Positions 23,540 through 34,555 of a stretch of DNA of 64,000 nt are shown piece after piece. The notes under the pieces are model-generated. The model did no database searches and was not told the DNA's origin. It saw only the letters and a list, made by a program, of their open reading frames with translations. Within the stretch, counting starts at the first letter, position 1. Every line of letters starts with the position of its first letter. The DNA is from Gnetum montanum (lineage: Eukaryota > Streptophyta > Gnetopsida > Gnetales > Gnetaceae). The stretch is from NCBI GenBank assembly GCA_015680685.1, contig MNCI01008086.1, forward strand, positions 648,142 to 712,141, read 5' to 3'. Made by a program: the position numbers and the translations under genes.

Positions 23540-24836
23540 GGAATCAAGGAATGCTAAACTTCTTGAGAATGACTTGATTAGTGGGAGTAATAGATCTTGG
23601 AACATTGTTCTTGAGATAGATCATACAGATGCTCAACCCACTACTTCAAATGATAGACTGATTGTTGTAGATAATACTTGTAGAGCACAAATGTGTAATG
23701 CACAACAACTAGTCATTGAAGTTCCACAAACTATTGATCTAGTAGATCCAGCTAGACAATAGATACCAGAACCTATTGAATAACCTATTGAACATCATGA
23801 TCCTCAAGAGAATGATGAACTAACATTAAGAAGATCTACTAGAGTAAGGAAATCAGTAATTCCTAGTGATCATATGGTGTATCTATAGGAGTCTAACTAC
23901 AACATAGGAGCTAAAAATGATCCTAAAAAATTTTCACAAGCCATGAGTTGTAAGGAATCTAATTTGTGGTATGATGTCATGATAGACGAGATGAACTCTA
24001 TGTCATCTAATGGAGTCTAGGATCTTGTAAAGTTTCCTAATGCTGTAAAAGCCATTGGATGCAAATGGGTCTTCAAGACCAAGAAAGACTCATTGGGCCA
24101 CATTGAAAGATATCAGGCTAGACTTGTCACTAAAGGGTTCACTCAAAAAGAGGGAATAGATTACAAGGAAACCTTTTCTCCTATATCTAAGAGGGACTCC
24201 CTTCGTGTTATCATGGCATTGGTTTCTCATTTTAATCTTGAATTACATCAAATGGATGTGAACATAGCATTCCTCAATGGTGATCTAGAAGAAGAGGTTT
24301 ATATGAAACAACCTAAAGCATTTTCCTCTAGTAACGATAAGCAATTAGTATGCAAGCTCAAGAAATTCATATATGGACTGAAATAAGCCTCTTGTCAATG
24401 GTACTTAGAATTCCATGATTTCATCACTTCATTTGGTTTTGAAGAAAACATCATGGATCAATGTATATACTAGAAGATTAATGGAAGAAAAATCAATTTC
24501 CTTGTTCTATATGTGGATGATATCCTTCTTGCAACCAATAATAATGGATTTCTATAGGAGGTGAAACATTTTCTCTCTAAGAATTTCAACATGAAGGATA
24601 TGGGTAAGGCATCTTATTTCATTGGCATTCAAATCCATAAGGATAGATCTAGATGTATTTTAGAACTATGGCATGAATTATAGCACCCATTGTGAAGGGT
24701 GATAGGTTCAATTTGAACTAGTGCCCTAGGAATGATTTAGAGATAAGTTAAATGACCAACATTCTATATGCTTCAGTTGTTGGAAGCCTTATGTATGCTT
24801 AGGTCTACACAAGACTTGACATTGCATTTGCTATGG
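23540..24836 (+). pseudogene. CopB reverse transcriptase (degenerate)
   Basis: Copia RT with KTKKDSLGHIERYQARLVTK, EGIDYKETFSPISKRDSLR and QMDVNIAFLNGDLEEEVYM near 24250, KKFIYGLK, and the active site LYVDDILLATNN near 24508 with both Asp kept. The last codons before GypA2 read RLDIAFAM, the copia connection region. It continues at 32290 with GMLAKYQSN. Stops are scattered. Confidence 0.85.
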
Positions 24837-25779
24837 TGATGAGTGGCGAGGTACCCCTACACTCAACCATACGAAACGAGCGTAGCACGCACGATCCGGT
24901 CGAACTCCGTAGACTAAATGCCTAAACGCCGCAAGGAACACTTGGGGTTAATTAGTCATTGTCTTCCCAGGCTTGCTTGTTGTTGTCACGGTGTATGGTT
25001 AAGTAAGTCCGAGGTATATGATTTTTTTGGTCTTTTACAGTTTATCTCCTATGCTAAAAGGTGAAGGGTTGAGAAACTAAAACTAACTCTAACTACAACA
25101 CTAAGTCCTAGCATCAGCATCCATTCCCACTTGCCGTACACACCCTGAACTGTGCAACTATGGCTACCAAACGCTAATCGTTACTGAGATTACCACATGT
25201 AACGCATGTGCTTGAAGCGGTCGTACTGAGGCACCTAACTAGCCTAAGTGTGACAAGCATCTGATTCCTTGACTAGCCGTACATATCCGTAGATGCTCGT
25301 AATCAAGTCGTACTTGTCCCATGTTCTAGGAGGAAAGGGTGAGAATCTAATCGCGATGAGTAGCCGATTCCTTGGCTAGCCATACACGTTTGTCAATGCT
25401 CGTAACCAAGTCTTACTCATGCTGCGTTACTAGAAAAGCAATAAATAACATTAATTAAACCTATCCATGCACTACAAGGTTTATCCACCAAGCTCGTCTT
25501 TATTGCTGTACACAACTTGCGTTCAGGTACAAAGCTACTCGAATAAAGAACCATTCACTTGGGGGACTCCTACTGCAGGCACATGGAAAATATTCTATCT
25601 CTAGGGTGATCAATCCTCCAGAGCTTCGCTACTTTACACCTATTTATGGGAAATGAGGGGAATGCCACATCTTATTTATAGATTTTGCGGCGGACCGCAA
25701 TATCGGGTACGCGATATTGCAGGGAACAATGCGATATCGCGTATGCGATATCGCGGCCTGTGCAATTCGCATCTCATCA
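24837..25779 (-). repeat. GypA2 3' LTR (left copy)
   Basis: Plus-strand ends are TGATGAGTGGCG and CATCTCATCA, 943 bp. About a dozen differences from the right copy fall in the first 200 bases. The U3 end (25680-25760) has two intact GATATC palindromes and degenerate ones. The TATA region reads CTATAAATAAG on the minus strand near 25680. Confidence 0.9.
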
Positions 25780-25797
25780 TACCCCCATGACTGAATG
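25780..25797 (-). other. GypA2 polypurine tract
   Basis: The minus strand reads CATTCAGTCATGGGGGTA directly before the 3' LTR start TGATGAG, the normal PPT position. The core GTCATGGGGG recurs inside the element. Confidence 0.75.
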
Positions 25798-27614
25798 AAA
25801 AATCGTCCTTGAGTTCTTTACAATAATATCAGGTAGGTATGGGATTATTGAGGGAAATGGAACGAATGGAATGACATGTGAATGGTTCATTATTACAAGA
25901 CTTGACAAAACTAGTGTTCATGACAACAAGGGTGAACACCTTATTACAATGACATCAGGCCGCATTTGGTAGCTGAGAGAAAAGAGGAGAGAGAATAGAA
26001 GAGAAGAAGAGAGAAGAGTCTTGCTGCTGCCAACACCTAGATTGTGCCTTTCGTTGTCCATCTGTAAGCACATCATCAACTCTACTCCTTGCATAGCTAC
26101 TTCAGCTCTACTCCATTCCAAGTGTTTGCTCCAAATCCATTCCGTTGTTTATTTAGTTTCCATCCACACACACAACACAATCATATATTAGCAAGGGTAA
26201 TTGATTCATTAGGTAAATAATACCTTGCTTCGGTGTAGGTTCATTGGCTAAGTTGTGGTATGGCTTATATGGACCTGGGAAGATGTAGGTGATGACTACC
26301 GAAGGTGTAGGAGTTAGGAAGAGAAACAAAAAAATTCGAGGCTTAGGAGAAAAATCGAAAAATCAGGCCCCGTACCCCCATGACTAATCGCGAACCTCTG
26401 GGAGCGTTAGAATGGAGAAAGAAAAGGAGTAAGAAAGATAGGTAAAAAGGGACAACTATGGCATCAATGAAGTGGATGTCAAGATGGGAATGAACAAAAA
26501 ATAAAATTAATTGCAAAATGTTAAGGAAAAAAAGTTAACTAATGTTCCAAATAGGTATGTCAGTGGGTCCTCCCCAAAGCAGGGTCATGCTGTTAATGCC
26601 CTGACAAACCCACATTCAAAGAGTCCGTAGGCTCTAGGAATGTCTTTTGGAACAAGAGTTAAAGTCTTAACCGGAAGAATTTAACAAAAAGAAAACAATG
26701 CATCAACCAAAATATACACTAAGGATACAACCGGCAATGAGGTGAACAATGGAGAGAATGATGGAAAGAAGTGAAGCGGAATGGAATCCCAAGGATAAGG
26801 TGGTGTACAGCCCCTTGTGGGTTACATGGTTAATGTGACTTGGCGAATCTCATTCCAACTCTGGCCTCAAACCAACCACTTCCAGTGACTTCGCATCAAT
26901 GCAGTTGGTTAAATCATCCACTTGGGTAACAAGGATGCAACTTCGAGAAGCCACCACCATTCCGACGAAACAACAGAGAGAATGGGAAGCGAGAAGGGCC
27001 TTAGTTAGAGGGAACACTTTGGTTCCATAACCAGTGCTTGTAGCCCAAATTTATTCCGTCTAAGGGGTGTGCTTTGAATCCTCACTTTTAGCTTTTTAGC
27101 TTTTTCTTCTTCTCTTTTTTCTGTTTTTCCATTTTTTTTTTTTTTTTTTTTGTTTTGTGTTTTTATGCGTGGGGACCACACCATGCAAAGACTTCTTTAT
27201 TTTTATTGTCTCAGCTTCCGATTATTGGGTTACATCGGAACGGTAAGAAAACCCAAGAAGAAAACATCCAAGCACCCAAGTGAATGACCAACACAAGAGC
27301 ACCAAGTTCCCTTGAAGTCACACCCTTTTCAAATCCTTGAGTCCTTCCTTAGTTTGAGAAATGCCCAGTCACTGGTTCGTTAAAGTTCTTATTGGAAGGG
27401 AACTGTACATTTCCAAGCCAAGGGAAACCATAGACTTGATGGATGGATGGATGAAGTGATCTCATTGCCTGCCATATCAAAAGAACATACCTTAGTATCA
27501 ACAATGTAACTTAAAGGTAAAAACCAAACATTAGCAATTAATGAAAAACAGTTCATCCCATCGGCCCGAACACTTATTGGGTGACGAATTTACATGATGG
27601 ATGACACACACACT

Positions 27615-27645
<31 letters not shown>

Positions 27646-27817
27646 ATAGAAAAATATAACGATGTTGTAAAACAAAAACAAGAAAAGTTAAAGAAATTTG
27701 TAAAACAAAAATTAGAAAAGTTAAAGAAATTGTAAAACAAAAATGTGAAAAACAAAAACGTTGTAAAACAAAAATGTGTAAAACAAAAACTGAAAAAGAA
27801 CTGAGGGCCCCATATGA
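25798..27817 (-). other. GypA2 post-pol spacer
   Basis: Non-coding 2 kb that matches the GypA1 spacer for part of its length and, beside the PPT, the GypA3 3' region (GGTATGGGATTATTGA on the plus strand). It holds a poly-T run (27131-27151), a CA-repeat (27604-27640) and a second GTCATGGGGG at 26375-26384 (minus). No ORF3 homologue is present. Confidence 0.65.
27604..27640 (+). repeat. CA dinucleotide microsatellite
   Basis: About 17 CA units with one CTC interruption. It sits in the GypA2 spacer and has no counterpart in GypA1, so it arose within this lineage. Confidence 0.9.
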
Positions 27818-30800
27818 TTAGCATAGGTGGCCATCTCCCCCATGACTGAGTTGTGAGGGAGAGATCCGAAGTAGTGAGCGCCTATTTGAATTTCTAAGCA
27901 GTGCCCAACTTCTCCCAATTGATGATCTTAAATTCAGGGGTGGAAGTTGGCGACGCTCACGTTCCAATGTGTCTATGCCACGGTTGTTGGCATGAGTTGC
28001 CTCAGTTCGTTCCATGCATATTTGTTTGCTCTTATGAGAAGCTGTCAACCACGGGGTGTCTACTACTTCTTGTGTGGTTGCTACATACAGGCATCTTTGT
28101 TGCAGAGTTTCCTGGGCACACCTGTGACATGGAGACATTTCCTCCGTGTCATCACCCGATGAATCACTGTATGTGATGCATGGAACTATCCTCTTCTCGA
28201 TCTTTCCACATATGTTTATCTTGGAGATTTCCAAGGAAAGATCACGGATCCTAAGGCATGCATCTACTGTGCTTAGCCATGCCCTTCCCATTATAATTGG
28301 GAAGTCCCCTTCGTTGTTGTTAACATCGATCACTAGGAAGTCTGCTGGGTAGGACCAACCACACACAGTGGTGATAACGTCCTCCACCAAACCCAATGGG
28401 ATGGCAATGGACTGGTCTGCCAGCTCCAGTTGAATGTTGCTCTTCTTAAGTTGGGGCAGGTTCCAGGCGTGATACATCTTTCGCGAAATTAAGTTGACTC
28501 CGGAACCTGAGTCAAGAAGAGCTCGATGTGGCGCATTCCCAGCGATCTGCAAATGAATAAAGGGACTCCCAGGGTCAGTTAGTTTCCTGGGAAGGTGGCC
28601 TACCTTGATCCAGTCAGTTACGGTATGTGTTAGCATAACCGTATGCGTTACATTCCCTTGGACTGAAGGGTGCTCCGAAGTGTTAGTAGTTAGAGGCCTA
28701 TACATATACCCGTCCGCTTGTTGTTGCGAGAGCCTATCCGGGCTCCTAGTTCTGAAAAAGGGTCTCTTTTTTGTACAGTTATCGCCAGAACTAGTGTCCG
28801 GTTGGATATTTACACTCTGAATATTTACAGATCTCGCGGCGTGACGTTGCTGCGGTTGGGTAGGCAATTCCCCTTGCATTGTTGGAGCAGGAGGTGTTAT
28901 GGGAACTACTTGAGGAAGAGGTGCGGGTGGAGTTAGAGGATGGACGGAATGTGAGATGTCTCCCGGAGGAGAAGGAGTCCTTCTGAAGTACTCCCGAGCT
29001 TGGTAGTGACGTTGGGGGGTAGTGTGACCCATAGAGTCACCTGGAGAAACTGGCTGCTGCACATAATAACCGTAAGGATCAGGCTGCCGGTAAGGGTATT
29101 GATGTGTTGGCGGTGGCATCCCCCATGACTGTGGGTATTGCCACTGCTGGTGTTGTCCAATGGGCTGCGGAGGCGTTCCACTTGGATAATACGTCAAGGG
29201 TTGGTGGAACTGCCTTGGGTTACCTTGTGGATAAGGTAACCTTCGGGGTGTTTGCCGTTGATTAAGTCTTGGATTTAATGCATACACCCCAGACTCCTGC
29301 AGATGTGAGATAATTGGGCAACATCCCTTAGGATGGTCATAGTAGCAGACCTCACATCCACTATCATTGTCTGAATCAGAATTTACAGCCTCATCGGAGA
29401 TAGGAATTTTTCCCTTACCCTTGTTATGTGCAGGGCTTAAGTTTCTCCGCTTGGTTTTGCCTTTGTCACTACCTTGCTCTACCTTAGACTCTTCTACGAT
29501 TTTCAAGACTGTTTCTATTCTTGAGTCTAAGGAATCCCACATTTGGTCTACCTTAGCCGATACCTCGGTTGTTAACTTTTGGATCGGTAAGGTTTTCCGA
29601 TTCACCAACTCTTCGAGTGGTGACTCATCCTCCTCATCACAGAATTTCACTCCCTTCTTGCGAAGGGAGGGATCGCGGTTGTATTCTTCCGCACTTTCCC
29701 TCTTACGTAGCTCACCCTCTTCTTGCGCTACTTGTTCCAACAAACTTTCAACTTCATGGGCTCTTAGTTGGGAAAGTCTCCCTTGGGCGTAAGTCCCAAG
29801 AGTTCTTCTCGTTTCATTTCTTAGCCCATCCACGATGTGGCGAAGTTGATCCCGCTTAGCGTACCCATGGCCCGGGCAACGATGTAGCAGTGTATAGTAA
29901 CGGGCCATGGCAGCATCCAAGGGTTCATAAGCACCTTGTTTCCAGCCTTGGATCTGCTTACGCAAGTTGGACACTCTGGAGTACGTTTGATATTTGTTGT
30001 TGAACAATTCAAGCATCGTACTCCACCTCCTGATGGTTTCCGGTTCTAAGGACCGGTACCAGCTCTCTGCTTCTTTGGTGAGTGTCCTTGGGAACAACTT
30101 AAGCTTCTGCCACTCATTATCTATATTTTGCAAGGCACAGGCATCGTGGAATGCCTGTAAATGATGTTGAGGATCAGCGTTGTATCCCCCTTCAAAACGT
30201 GGGATATTATTTATGTCCAAACGCTTGATCCTGCTGTCTTTTAAGTGCCTTGTGGGGATCCTAACTGCCTCTGTGATGTCTAGCATGCTTCGGGTTGCGA
30301 GTAGGGGTTCGTCATGATCATCTCTTTCATGACGTCTATGATGTCTTCGTGGTGGTTCCCTACTCTCCCTACGTCGTTGCCCTTATCCTAACTCCTCTCG
30401 ACCTTCTTGTCGAGGTATTTCATCTTCCTTTTTACTTTTACCCTCTCCGTTATGCTCACGATGGTTGCGCCCAGATGTGGAAGGAGAGTGTGAATGGTGA
30501 GATGAAGGAGAAGAGGAAGGGGATCCATCACCATGGCGATGTTTCTTACCTTCTCTTCGGCTGCTTCGGCCCCAATCGTTGTAACGATCTAAGTGTCCGT
30601 CCTTAGTGTGAGTGGTTGTTCCTGCCATGAACAGTTGGTGCTCACGGGGATCAGAGTCTGTAGCATGTACAGTTGATCGAAGGCCCTGATGCCTAACCTC
30701 TTCACCATTGTGAGGAGGAGGAACATCATTTTCTAAGAAACCCATTGTGAGGGGTTCCTCATCTCCTATTTCCCTAAGGACATGGGGGACCTTGCCCTTC

Positions 30801-31168
30801 AACAATGAATGTTGGCTCTCCTACCTTTCGTCCCGAATACATTGGGCATTTGTGGGATGATAATCCCTTATGTCAAAGTTATCCAGAACATATTCCGCAA
30901 ATAGTTCTTACATGCCAATCTGTGCTAAAGCATGGAAAAGCATGTTAGGGATTGATCGATCTGGGGGTAACACAATGTTACCTTGCAAATCTCTCCATCG
31001 CAGTTGCTCATCTTGATGGAGAATAAAAGTAAAATTAGGGACATACTCATCAGGATGAGTATATGTCACCTTAGATTGTTTAGGACGTGGCTGGTCTAGG
31101 TTATGTGTGTGATGCTGACTGTCTTCTATGTTATCCTTAGGTGAGTTAATTTTTTGAGAAGAAGCCAT
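27818..31168 (-). pseudogene. GypA2 gag-protease polyprotein, one frame with three stops
   Basis: From ATG 31168 to the stop at 27818 one frame runs 1117 codons, broken only by TAA 30908-30910, TAG 30821-30823 and TAA 30383-30385. The 822-residue tail (from 30286) is uninterrupted. N-terminus: YTHPDEYVPNFTF and DEQLRWRDLQGN. Then a Ser/His/Arg-rich basic region, capsid (FEGGYNADPQHHLQAFHDAC, AESWYRSLEP, YTLLHRCPGHGYAKRDQLRH) and zinc knuckle CEVCYYDHPKGC near 29345. A long Pro/Gln/Tyr-rich stretch precedes the retropepsin ALLDSGSGVNLI near 28500, with its DSG intact, and FPIIMGRAWLSTVD. The C-terminal 60 residues or so read through the pol deletion scar. The stops could be C to T decay. Confidence 0.88.
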
Positions 31169-31282
31169 TTTAATGGTGTGCTGTTCATTGTTATTTATGT
31201 TCTTAATTAACTGATTAACCCAAAGGTTCGTTAAAGCTCACAATGATGTGAAAAATTTCCTAATGTTCTAATTGGCGTAAAA

Positions 31283-31308
31283 TACTTAGTCCCCAGCAAT
31301 GGCACCAA
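31283..31308 (-). other. GypA2 primer binding site
   Basis: The minus strand reads TTGGTGCCATTGCTGGGGAC directly after the 5' LTR end CTCATCA. Same type as in GypA1 and close to the Athila/Tat consensus. Confidence 0.8.
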
Positions 31309-32284
31309 TGATGAGTGGCGAGGTACCCCTACACTCAACCATACGAAATGAGGGTAGCACGTGCGATCTGGTTGAACTCCGCAAACTAAATGCCTAAATG
31401 CTGCAAGGAATACTTGTGGTTAATTAGTCATTGTCTTCCTAGACTTACTTGTTGTTGTCACGGTGTATGGTTAAGTAAGTCCGAGGTATATGATTTTTTG
31501 GTCTTTTACAGTTTATCTCCTATGCTAAAAGGTGAAGGGTTGAGAAACTAAAACTAACTCTAACTACAGCACTAAGTCCTAGCGTTAGCATCCGTTCCCA
31601 CTTTCCGTACACACCCTGAACTGTGCAACTGTGGCTACCAAATGCTAATCGTTACTGGGATTATCACACGTAATGCACGTGCTCGAAGCGGTCATACTAA
31701 GGCACCTAACTAGCCTAAGAATGACAAGCAGTCAATTCCTTGACTAGCCGTACACATCCGTAGATGCTCGTAATCAAGTCGTACTTGTCCCACGTCCTAG
31801 GAGGAAAGGGTGAGAATCTAATCACGATGAGTAGCCGATTCCTTGGCTAGCCGTACACGTTCGTCAACACTCGTAACCAAGTCATACTCATGCTGCATTA
31901 CTAGGAAAGCAATAAATAACATTAATTAAACCTATCCATGCACTGCAAGGTTTATCCACAAAGCTCGTCTTTATTGTCGTACACAACTTGCGTTCAGGTA
32001 CAAAGCTACTCGAATAAAGAACCGTTCACTTGGGGGACTCCTACTGCAGGCACATGGAAAATATTCTATCTCTGGGGTGATCAATCCACCAAAGCTTCGC
32101 TACTTTACGCCTATTTATGGGAAATGAAGGGAGTGCCGCCTCTTATTTATAGATTTGGTGACGGACCGCGATCTTACGTACTCGATATCGCAGGGAACGA
32201 CGCGATATCGTAGGGGATGCGATATCGCATCGGACGCAATATCGCGTATGCGATATCGTGGCCTGTGCAATTCGCATCTCATCA
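31309..32284 (-). repeat. GypA2 5' LTR (right copy)
   Basis: 976 bp, same termini as the left copy. It is 33 bp longer, almost all from one extra GATATC palindrome unit at 32195-32245, so the array changes length between LTRs of one element. Confidence 0.9.
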
Positions 32285-32289
32285 TATGG

Positions 32290-32870
32290 GAATGTTGGCC
32301 AAATATCAGAGTAATCTAGGTATTCACCATTGGAGGGTTGTAGAGAAAGTGATGAGGTGCCTTCAAGGTACAAAAGATTACATGCTTATGTATAAATGAA
32401 CTAACTCATTGAAGGTGACAAGCTACTTTGATTCAAACTTTGCTAGCTATGTTGATTCACAAAAATCAACATCTATTTATGCTTTTATGCTAGCTGGAGA
32501 AGCTATATCCTAGAGTAGTGGAAAGCAAACTTTGGTTGCTACTTCCACCATGAAGGCAGAGTTTGTTTCTTGTTTTGAGGCTACTTTACATGGTGTATGA
32601 TTAAAAAGTTTCATATCAGGGCTTAGAATTGTGGATTCTATATTTAGGCCATTAAGAATGTTTTGTGACAATTCAACTATTGTCTTTATGGCTAAGAATA
32701 ATAACAGTGGTAATTGAAGTAAATATATTGACATAAAGTACTTAGCCATAAGGGAATGCATTAAGGAAAATAAAGTGGTCATTGAGCATATACACACTAA
32801 ATTGATGATAGTTGATTCTTTGACAAAATGAATGCCACCAAAGTATAGGACTTGGTTCCATAATGTAATT
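32290..32870 (+). pseudogene. CopB RNase H and polyprotein end (degenerate)
   Basis: Continues the frame cut at 24836: GMLAKYQSNLGIHHWRVVEK, LQGTKDYMLMY, then STMKAEFVSCFEATLHGV near 32550, IDIKYLAIRECI near 32735 and DSLTK near 32815. These are the copia RNase H blocks in order. Stops occur at about 32397 and 32511 and later. Confidence 0.83.
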
Positions 32871-33156
32871 TGTTGTACATAGAACTTTACAGTCTTAATG
32901 AAACTCTTATTTAGTTATGTTATTTTCTCATATGGTTTGCACATATAGTTATGAGAGAAAATTCACATATGGTAGGACCTAGAATGAACATTGGTCTATT
33001 CATAAAGCTAGTTACCATATAAGAAATTATGTTTGAAAAACAATGCATTGTAATACATAGAAGATAATACTTATATTAAGAAGAACTATTGTCATGATTG
33101 ATGCATTTATTTTTTGAACTCTGGACTTGATTAAATATGGAGACCAAATGAGAGAT
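32871..33156 (+). other. CopB 3' untranslated region with weak polypurine tract
   Basis: No gene is visible. The last bases, GGAGACCAAATGAGAGAT, precede the 3' LTR and may be the plus-strand primer. Confidence 0.5.
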
Positions 33157-33617
33157 TATAGCATGCATTACACATTAATGTGTTTTTATGTGTTAGTTAA
33201 TGCATTAAGGTGGCCTCCATATCCACTAACACGTTTACACATTACCATTGGGGCTCTTCCATATCTAGTAATGCGTTTACATGTTGGCATTGGGGTTTTT
33301 TTTTCATGGTAACCAATTTTGTGGCCTATAAATTCGTTCTTGATAGGAGAACAAAGGCATCACGAATCACAGTAGGATTGTAATTCTGGTTCCTTTTATA
33401 GATGCTTAGAGGTTGCATGCACCATCGTTGCAGAATGCCAATGTGAAAGTAGAATCCAAATGCCAAGTTTAATTCAAGGTATCCACATTGTGCATTTTCG
33501 GCTATCTATACATGTAAATTTCTTGTGCAATCCATAGCTCCATTTGCTTTCACATTGTGCATTTCTGATTATCTATGCATGTAAATTTCTTATGCAATCC
33601 ACAAATTTTGTCTTATA
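33157..33617 (+). repeat. CopB 3' LTR
   Basis: Begins TATAGCATG (TGTAGCATG in the 5' copy) and ends TCTTATA. It keeps the TTAGTTAATGCAT block and the doubled ACATTGTGCATTT unit. It is about 40 bp shorter than the 5' copy. Confidence 0.82.
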
Positions 33618-33853
33618 TATAAGGAGCTCAAGGGAGTATCCAATACACCACATTCTTTTGAAGCCTAAGTTTAAGAGTATCTCTCCTCCTTTGTAAATTC
33701 TCCTTGAGCTTCAATTCTTTGAAGCTCTGTTGCTAATAGTCCAAGAACCAATTTTGTGGTGGGGTTTTTCACATTGAAGGTTTTTGCTAGGGTAACTCTG
33801 TATCTTTTTTATTTGCTGCAAATCTTTTGTATTTAATATTAAATTTAATAACA
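33618..33853 (+). repeat. CopA 3' LTR, second part
   Basis: TATAAGGAGCTCAAGGGAG through TTTAATAACA matches the end of the CopA 5' LTR (from about 2632). It closes the outer element. Confidence 0.85.
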
Positions 33854-34545
33854 TCTTAAAAGCCAACTTTAAGTTGTTGCTTAGAAGGCGTGGGAAAAGT
33901 AAAAGTCATTTCAAACCCGTCGGAAAAGAAGTAAGGCTCAAGGTGAACTTTCAGGGCATTACTAGATCGGAATCAGCCGAAATGGCATTCAGCAAGCCTC
34001 TTGTTACCTTTTCCTTTGCTTGTATTCCCGATCATCATAATATGCCAAATGCAAAATCACAACGCATATTTTGTTGCTTGTACGCGGTACGAGTAGTCTT
34101 GGGTGCCGGTAAGAAGAAGGGCTGCCATTTGGGGTACGTGCATCCACAATGGAGATTCCGGAAGGCGCGCTCAAGAATCCGTCTCAAAATCGTGAATCCC
34201 GAAAGTGAGGTGAGGATAGCTTGTATGGAAAACAACAATTCATCGTATTTATTATTCATCAGATTTATTATCAAATTCTTCTTATTGATTAAAATTGCTA
34301 TATTATAGATATATATAATAAATATATAACTAAACAAGTACTTAATCCAAACAAATAAAATAACCAAGCAAATAAAGGAAAAAAAAGTTATACCTAAGAT
34401 CTCATAAAGAAGTATAATAAAATAATTAAACTTAATTTGTATTCTAAGTGGTGAGCCATGAGGCCACGTCAAGAGGACAGCTCTTCCCTTGGCCATGCGG
34501 GGGTGTTAGGTCATGTTGTGGTAGCTTTACCTTCACTTATGGAAG
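33854..34545. repeat. Unclassified low-copy repeat, copy R1
   Basis: Parts are related to two other places. 33960-34090 resembles 37360-37520 (TTGTATTCC, ATGCAAAATCACAACGCAT words in order). 34140-34545 resembles 41440-41760 (TTCCGG-AGGCGC, then TTAATTTGTATTCT and a GTAGCTTTACCTTCACTT block). The frames are open for up to 144 codons, but nothing is recognisable and the copies do not share a frame. Class unknown. Confidence 0.45.
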
Positions 34546-34555
34546 GCGATCACTC

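Larger units (their letters stand above)
24837..32284 (-). mobile_element. GypA2: non-autonomous gag-protease gypsy element
   Basis: A 7448 bp minus-strand element flanked by a perfect TATGG duplication (24832-24836 and 32285-32289), with LTRs of 943 and 976 bp. It keeps PBS, gag, protease, the post-pol spacer and PPT. RT, RNase H, integrase and ORF3 are absent. Protease is followed almost directly by the end-of-integrase sequence seen in GypA1, so pol was lost by internal deletion. Mobility would need enzymes from full-length relatives such as GypA1. It is the youngest layer of the composite, as its LTRs are clearly alike. Confidence 0.9.
20265..33617 (+). mobile_element. CopB: Ty1/copia element inserted in the CopA 3' LTR
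   Basis: LTRs at 20265-20766 and 33157-33617, a PBS, gag, integrase, RT and RNase H in the copia order. GypA2 interrupts it at 24837-32284. Junctions with CopA are sharp but the expected 5-bp duplication is not clean (GTATT against TATAA), and about 15 bp of the CopA LTR are missing there. Numerous stops show that it is inactive. Confidence 0.85.
2467..33853 (+). mobile_element. CopA: outer Ty1/copia element, split by two nested insertions
   Basis: A Ty1/copia retrotransposon with a 5' LTR (2467-2891), an initiator-Met-type PBS, gag, integrase, RT and RNase H in the copia order, a polypurine tract and a 3' LTR. GypA1 interrupts its gag at 3245-16451. CopB interrupts its 3' LTR at 20265-33617. 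The LTR halves 20113-20264 and 33618-33853 rejoin to match the 5' LTR. The flanks TCTCA and TCTTA are a one-mismatch target duplication. Many stops show that it is dead. It is the oldest layer of the 31 kb composite. Confidence 0.88.

Noticed and set aside
27604-27640. CA repeat as a functional Z-DNA or regulatory element
   Set aside because: An ordinary microsatellite in a non-coding spacer. Nothing in the sequence supports a function.
28146-29859. Several plus-strand frames of 60-140 codons
   Set aside because: Antisense shadows of the open GypA2 gag-protease frame.
34035-34496. 153-codon minus-strand frame with hydrophobic stretches
   Set aside because: AT-rich sequence (ATATAT, AAATAA) read as Ile/Tyr/Leu. 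The repeat partner at 41.4-41.8 kb does not keep the frame.
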